A DNA stretch of 64,000 nt from Zeimonas sp964538505 (GTDB lineage: Bacteria > Pseudomonadota > Gammaproteobacteria > Burkholderiales > Burkholderiaceae_E): NCBI GenBank assembly GCA_964538505.1, contig CAZIDY010000002.1, forward strand, positions 137,919 to 201,918, read 5' to 3'. Positions 61,245-64,000 of this stretch are shown here, piece after piece. How positions within the stretch are numbered: position 1 is the first letter of the stretch; every line of letters starts with the position of its first letter. The notes beneath the pieces were generated by a model, which was given only the letters and a program-made list of their open reading frames with translations, ran no database searches and was not told the DNA's origin. The position numbers and the translations under genes were made by a program.

Positions 61245-62095
61245 GCTCGCACGTATCCCCTTCGGCTGCGGCTGCAGCCGCGCCATCGGCTGGCGAGGCG
61301 CGCAAGCCGATCACGCAGCCGCGTCTCGCCGAGATGCGCGCGCGCGGCGAACCGATCGCGATGCTCACCTGCTACGACGCGAGCTTCGCTGCGCTGCTCG
61401 ATTCGGTGGGCATCGACTGCCTGCTCGTCGGCGACTCGCTCGGCATGGTGGTGCAGGGGCATTCGTCGACACTGCCGGTCACGCTCGACGAGATCGCCTA
61501 TCACGTGCGCTGCGTCTCGCGTGCCGCGCACTTCACCTGGCTGGTCGCCGACATGCCTTTCGGCACCTACCAGGGCTCGCCCGAATCGGCGCTCGCCAAT
61601 GCGGTGCCGCTGATGCAGGCGGGCGCGCAGATGGTCAAGATCGAGGGCGGCGCCTGGCTTGCGCCCACGGTCGAGGTGTTCGCGCGCGCCGGCATTCCCG
61701 TCTGCGCGCACCTGGGTCTCACGCCGCAGTCGGTGCACACGCTGGGCGGCTATCGCGTGCAGGGTCGCGACACGCAGGCGGCCGACCGCCTCGTCGCCGA
61801 CGCGCTCGCACTCGAGCAGGCCGGTGCGACGATGCTCGTGCTCGAGATGGTGCCCGCCGCGCTTGCCGAGACGCTCACGCAGCGGCTGTCGATCCCGACC
61901 ATCGGCATCGGTGCCGGCGTCGGCTGCTCGGGGCAGGTGCTCGTGCTGCACGACATGCTCGACGTCTATCCGGGGCGCCGGCCGCGCTTCGTGCGCAATT
62001 TCATGAGCGGAGCCTCGAGCGTGCGCGAAGCCGTCGAGCGCTATCGCGACGCGGTGAAGACGCGCGCTTTCCCGGCGGCCGAGCACTCGTTCTAG
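61241..62095 (+). CDS. panB: ketopantoate hydroxymethyltransferase
   Basis: First step of pantothenate synthesis: 2-oxoisovalerate plus methylene-tetrahydrofolate to ketopantoate. ATG at 61241 overlaps the desaturase stop; 284 residues with an Ala-rich start of ~20 residues. Motifs: AMLTCYDASFAALLDSVGID, LLVGDSLGMVVQGHSSTLPV, VKIEGGAWLAP with the metal/substrate Asp, Glu and Lys, and PTIGIGAGVGCSGQVLVLHD. The downstream CoaBC step of the same pathway is encoded 9 kb away. Confidence 0.96.
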   Translation: MSSHVSPSAAAAAAPSAGEARKPITQPRLAEMRARGEPIAMLTCYDASFAALLDSVGIDCLLVGDSLGMVVQGHSSTLPVTLDEIAYHVRCVSRAAHFTWLVADMPFGTYQGSPESALANAVPLMQAGAQMVKIEGGAWLAPTVEVFARAGIPVCAHLGLTPQSVHTLGGYRVQGRDTQAADRLVADALALEQAGATMLVLEMVPAALAETLTQRLSIPTIGIGAGVGCSGQVLVLHDMLDVYPGRRPRFVRNFMSGASSVREAVERYRDAVKTRAFPAAEHSF

Positions 62096-62117
62096 GGCAG
62101 GCCCGGGCGCCCTCGTC

Positions 62118-62879
62118 GTGAACGCGTCCGTGCACGAGATCGCCATCGTCACCGGGGCGTCGCGCGGCCTGGGCGCGGCGATCGCCGAGCGGCTGCTGTC
62201 GCCGATGCGGTATCTCGTCTGCATCGCGCGCTCGGGTAACGACCGGCTCGCCGCAGCCGCGCGAGCCTCGGGCGCCGTGCTCGACTACCGACACTGCGAT
62301 TTTGCCGATGCACGGGCCGTCGATGCGCTCGCCGATTCGCTCGCCATTACACTGCGCGATCATCGCGACGCACGGCGCTTCGTGCTGGTGAACAACGCCG
62401 GCGTCGTCGAGCCGATCGGGTCGGTCGAAACGCTGCGCCTGAACGCGCTGACGGCGTCGCTGCAGGTAAACCTCGTCTCGCTGATGCGGCTGACCGCGGC
62501 CTTCCTCGAAGCCACCGACGGTTTCGCCGGCGAACGGCGCATCCTGAGCATCTCCTCCGGCGCGGCACGCCACCCGATCGCCGGCTGGGCGCCGTACTGC
62601 GCGGCGAAGGCGGCGGTCGACATGTTCACGCGCTGCATCGTCGACGAGCAGGCGCGCCACCCGAACCCGGCGCGTGCCTGTGCGCTCGCTCCCGGGGTGC
62701 TCGACACCGAAATGCAGTCGACGATCCGCGCCGCCGACTTTCCGTCGATCGACCGCTTCCGCCGCCTGAAAGCCGAAGGCGGGTTGATCGCACCGGAGGA
62801 TGCCGCCGCGCGTATCGTCGCGTATCTCGCCGGCGACGACTTCGGCTTGCGCCCGATCGACGACCTGCGCGAGCACTGA
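62118..62879 (+). CDS. SDR-family oxidoreductase, sepiapterin reductase-like
   Basis: A 253-residue NAD(P)H-dependent enzyme, GTG start at 62118. Cofactor motif IVTGASRGLGAAIAERL (9-25), NNAGVVEPIGSVE (near 92), Ser in ILSISSGAARHPIAGWAPY with Tyr-Lys in YCAAKAAVD. The spacing and ALAPGVLDTEMQ resemble sepiapterin reductase and benzil reductase-type SDRs. The substrate is unknown. It follows panB by 22 nt and may share its transcript. Confidence 0.82.
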   Translation: MNASVHEIAIVTGASRGLGAAIAERLLSPMRYLVCIARSGNDRLAAAARASGAVLDYRHCDFADARAVDALADSLAITLRDHRDARRFVLVNNAGVVEPIGSVETLRLNALTASLQVNLVSLMRLTAAFLEATDGFAGERRILSISSGAARHPIAGWAPYCAAKAAVDMFTRCIVDEQARHPNPARACALAPGVLDTEMQSTIRAADFPSIDRFRRLKAEGGLIAPEDAAARIVAYLAGDDFGLRPIDDLREH

Positions 62880-62885
62880 GCAATT

Positions 62886-63197
62886 CTGAGCAATTCAGCC
62901 CCGCGCGCGGTCCCGGTGTTCCGGAAGAAGCGGGAATGCGCTAAGAGGTGAGCAGTGGCGTGCCGCAGATTCACACGGCGTCGATGACGTGAACCGGATC
63001 GCACGGAAATGGAGCACATTCGGGTACGACAGAGCCAAGCTGCGTCGAAACGCTCGCAGATCGTGCAATTCGGCAGCCCTTATCGAACGGGTCAGGCAAA
63101 CCGCTCGCAAAACGAGCAGTTCTCGCAGTGCGATGAAGCTTCTCGTCTTCAGGCGCGATCCGGCGCCGGTCGTCTTTCGTCCCGAGTTCCTGGCGGG
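62886..63197. repeat. dispersed two-module repeat, copy 2 (B inverted, then A)
   Basis: Module B is inverted at 62886-62945 (CTGAGCAATTCAGCCCCGCG, GGTGTTCCGGAAGAAGCG). Module A is direct at about 63094-63197 (AACGAGCAGTTCTCGCAGTG, GATGAAGCTTCTCGTCTTCA). Compared with copy 1 (2833-3013) the order and orientation differ, with about 150 bp of unrelated sequence between. The 429-bp gap 62880-63308 holds no credible gene. Confidence 0.75.
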
Positions 63198-63308
63198 CTG
63201 GTCGGCCTCTGATGCGACAAGGACCACTCTCTGATCTTCCCGGCCACCGCGCGCGGTGACGGGTACTTGAAATCAACGGATTATGGAACGTTTTCTCGAG
63301 AGCTGTCG

Positions 63309-63773
63309 GTGATCGTGATCCGCGACGCGCGCTGGCCGCCGGACCGGGCCGTCGTGCGTACGCTGTTCCTCGACTACGCACGGGGGTTGGGCATCGATCT
63401 CGACTTCCAGCACTTCGACGCCGAGCTCGAGACCCTGCCGGGCAAGTACGCGCCGCCCGCCGGGCGGCTTTTGCTCGCGTGGCGGGACGACGCAGCGCTT
63501 GGATGCGTAGCGCTGCGACCCATCGGTGGCGACACCTGCGAGATGAAGCGCCTGTACGTTCGGCCTGAAGCGCGAGGCATGCAGCTCGGACGCCGGCTCG
63601 CCGAGCGGATCTGCGACGAGGCACGTGCCGCGGGCTACGCGCGCATCTGCCTGGACACGCTGCCGACGCTGCTCGCCGCGCGGCACCTGTACGAGTCGCT
63701 CGGCTTCGAGCCTGTCGAGCCGTACGTCTTCAACCCGCTGCCGGGGGCGATGTTCCTCGGTCGAAGGCTCTGA
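63309..63773 (+). CDS. GNAT-family N-acetyltransferase
   Basis: A 154-residue acetyltransferase. GTG at 63309 places the first strand (VIVIRDARWPPD) at the start as in relatives; a TTG at 63267 is an alternative. The acetyl-CoA motif reads MKRLYVRPEARGMQLGRRLA (near 92-111) with the Q/RxxGxG pattern slightly altered (RGMQLG), followed by ICLDTLPTLLAARHLYESLG and GFEPVEPYVFNPLPGAMFL. Substrate unknown. It converges on rpmG with a large palindrome between. Confidence 0.82.
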   Translation: MIVIRDARWPPDRAVVRTLFLDYARGLGIDLDFQHFDAELETLPGKYAPPAGRLLLAWRDDAALGCVALRPIGGDTCEMKRLYVRPEARGMQLGRRLAERICDEARAAGYARICLDTLPTLLAARHLYESLGFEPVEPYVFNPLPGAMFLGRRL

Positions 63774-63780
63774 AGGCAAA

Positions 63781-63866
63781 AACCGGGGTCAGAAGCGAAA
63801 CCGGGGTCAGACCACGATTTCCGCGGAAATCGTGGTCTGACCCCGGTTTCGCTTCTGACCCCGTTT
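63781..63866. repeat. 86-bp palindrome built from GGGGTCAG motifs
   Basis: The sequence is symmetric about 63823/63824 (centre CCGCGG) with one mismatched pair (63783/63864). Each arm holds AACCGGGGTCAGAAGCGAAA and CCGGGGTCAGACCACGATTT. It lies between the convergent GNAT and rpmG stops. A short pyrimidine-rich stretch follows (TTTCTGTCTTCC), so it could terminate transcription both ways. Confidence 0.85.
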
Positions 63867-63890
63867 CTGTCTTCCCGGGTCTGTTCGACC

Positions 63891-64000
63891 TTACTTGATC
63901 TTCGTTTCCTTGTACGTCACGTGCTTGCGGGCGACGGGATCGAACTTCTTGATCTCCATCTTCTCGGGCATGTTCCGCTTGTTCTTCGTGGTCGTGTAGA
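63891..64000 (-). CDS. rpmG: 50S ribosomal protein L33 (5' end outside window)
   Basis: The last 35 codons are visible, reading TTKNKRNMPEKMEIKKFDPV and ARKHVTYKETKIK before a TAA at 63891-63893. This is the C-terminal two thirds of the Cys-free (C-minus) form of L33, a small basic protein of the large ribosomal subunit. The N-terminus, and probably rpmB upstream, lies beyond the window edge. Confidence 0.93.
   Translation of the reverse strand, partial: YTTTKNKRNMPEKMEIKKFDPVARKHVTYKETKIK

Noticed and set aside
62971..63624. Minus-strand open frame over the repeat and GNAT gene
   Set aside because: It mixes the repeat module with the antisense of the GNAT gene; similar peptides at 2.9 kb come from the repeat, not from a gene.

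Overview
The window is high-GC, gene-dense DNA with short intergenic gaps, many 4-nt ATGA/GTGA overlaps and frequent GTG/TTG starts. Several traits point to a betaproteobacterium, most likely Burkholderiales-like: an elongation factor P with Arg32 next to its EarP rhamnosyltransferase, the cluster exbB-exbD-lpxK-trm112-kdsB-adk, a ribF/ileS/lspA cluster, clpS-clpA behind a cold-shock gene, and a DUF192 gene divergent from icd. No genus can be named from the sequence alone.

Layout. 1-9 kb: the end of an ABC-F gene (uup), argG, a repeat-filled 0.75 kb gap, a two-component pair, an ECF sigma factor with a small partner gene, argF, argD and a CheY-like regulator. 10-20 kb: efp/earP/KTSC gene, gamma-glutamyltranspeptidase, an amidase, a cyanase gene with a NitT/TauT-type ABC transporter (probable cyanate uptake and detoxification), a DsrE protein and an SDR dehydrogenase. 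20-32 kb: a SirB1-like protein, a K+-independent proton-pumping pyrophosphatase, adk-kdsB-trm112-lpxK-exbD-exbB (envelope biogenesis and energy transduction), then divergently xseA, sodB, a YeaQ-type membrane protein, a DUF192 protein and icd.

32.3-42.4 kb looks like an accessory block between icd and csp-clpS-clpA. It holds a PIN toxin/antitoxin pair, two gene scars, and a seven-gene convergent locus (33550-40439). That locus combines a coiled-coil protein, a membrane-spanning OmpA-family protein with a longin/roadblock-like N-terminal region, a Ras-like small GTPase, a SpoIIE-type PP2C phosphatase, an RsbW-like kinase, a STAS antagonist, and an NCS2 purine/uracil-type permease fused to a degenerate RsbW-like domain. 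I regard it as the best candidate for an undescribed system: GTPase plus partner-switch signalling wired to a permease and to a peptidoglycan-binding envelope protein, with no sigma factor nearby. It is followed by a decayed homoprotocatechuate (hpa) cluster of which only an HpaR-like regulator survives intact.

42.5-64 kb: cspA, clpS-clpA, a cyclase-family lipoprotein, a flavocytochrome c sulfide dehydrogenase-like pair, dsbB-tal, a flavodoxin-like gene bracketed by inverted short repeats, dut-coaBC, an MscS channel, lspA-ileS-ribF, purN, an RsmB-like methyltransferase, a fatty acid desaturase, panB, an SDR, a GNAT enzyme and the end of rpmG.

Three families of short dispersed repeats run through the window: purine-rich GGGAGAA tracts (often as inverted arms between genes), a GGGGTCAGACCACG motif resembling REP sequences, and a two-module repeat at about 2.8-3.0 kb and 62.9-63.2 kb. 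No tRNA, rRNA, CRISPR array or intact insertion sequence was seen.
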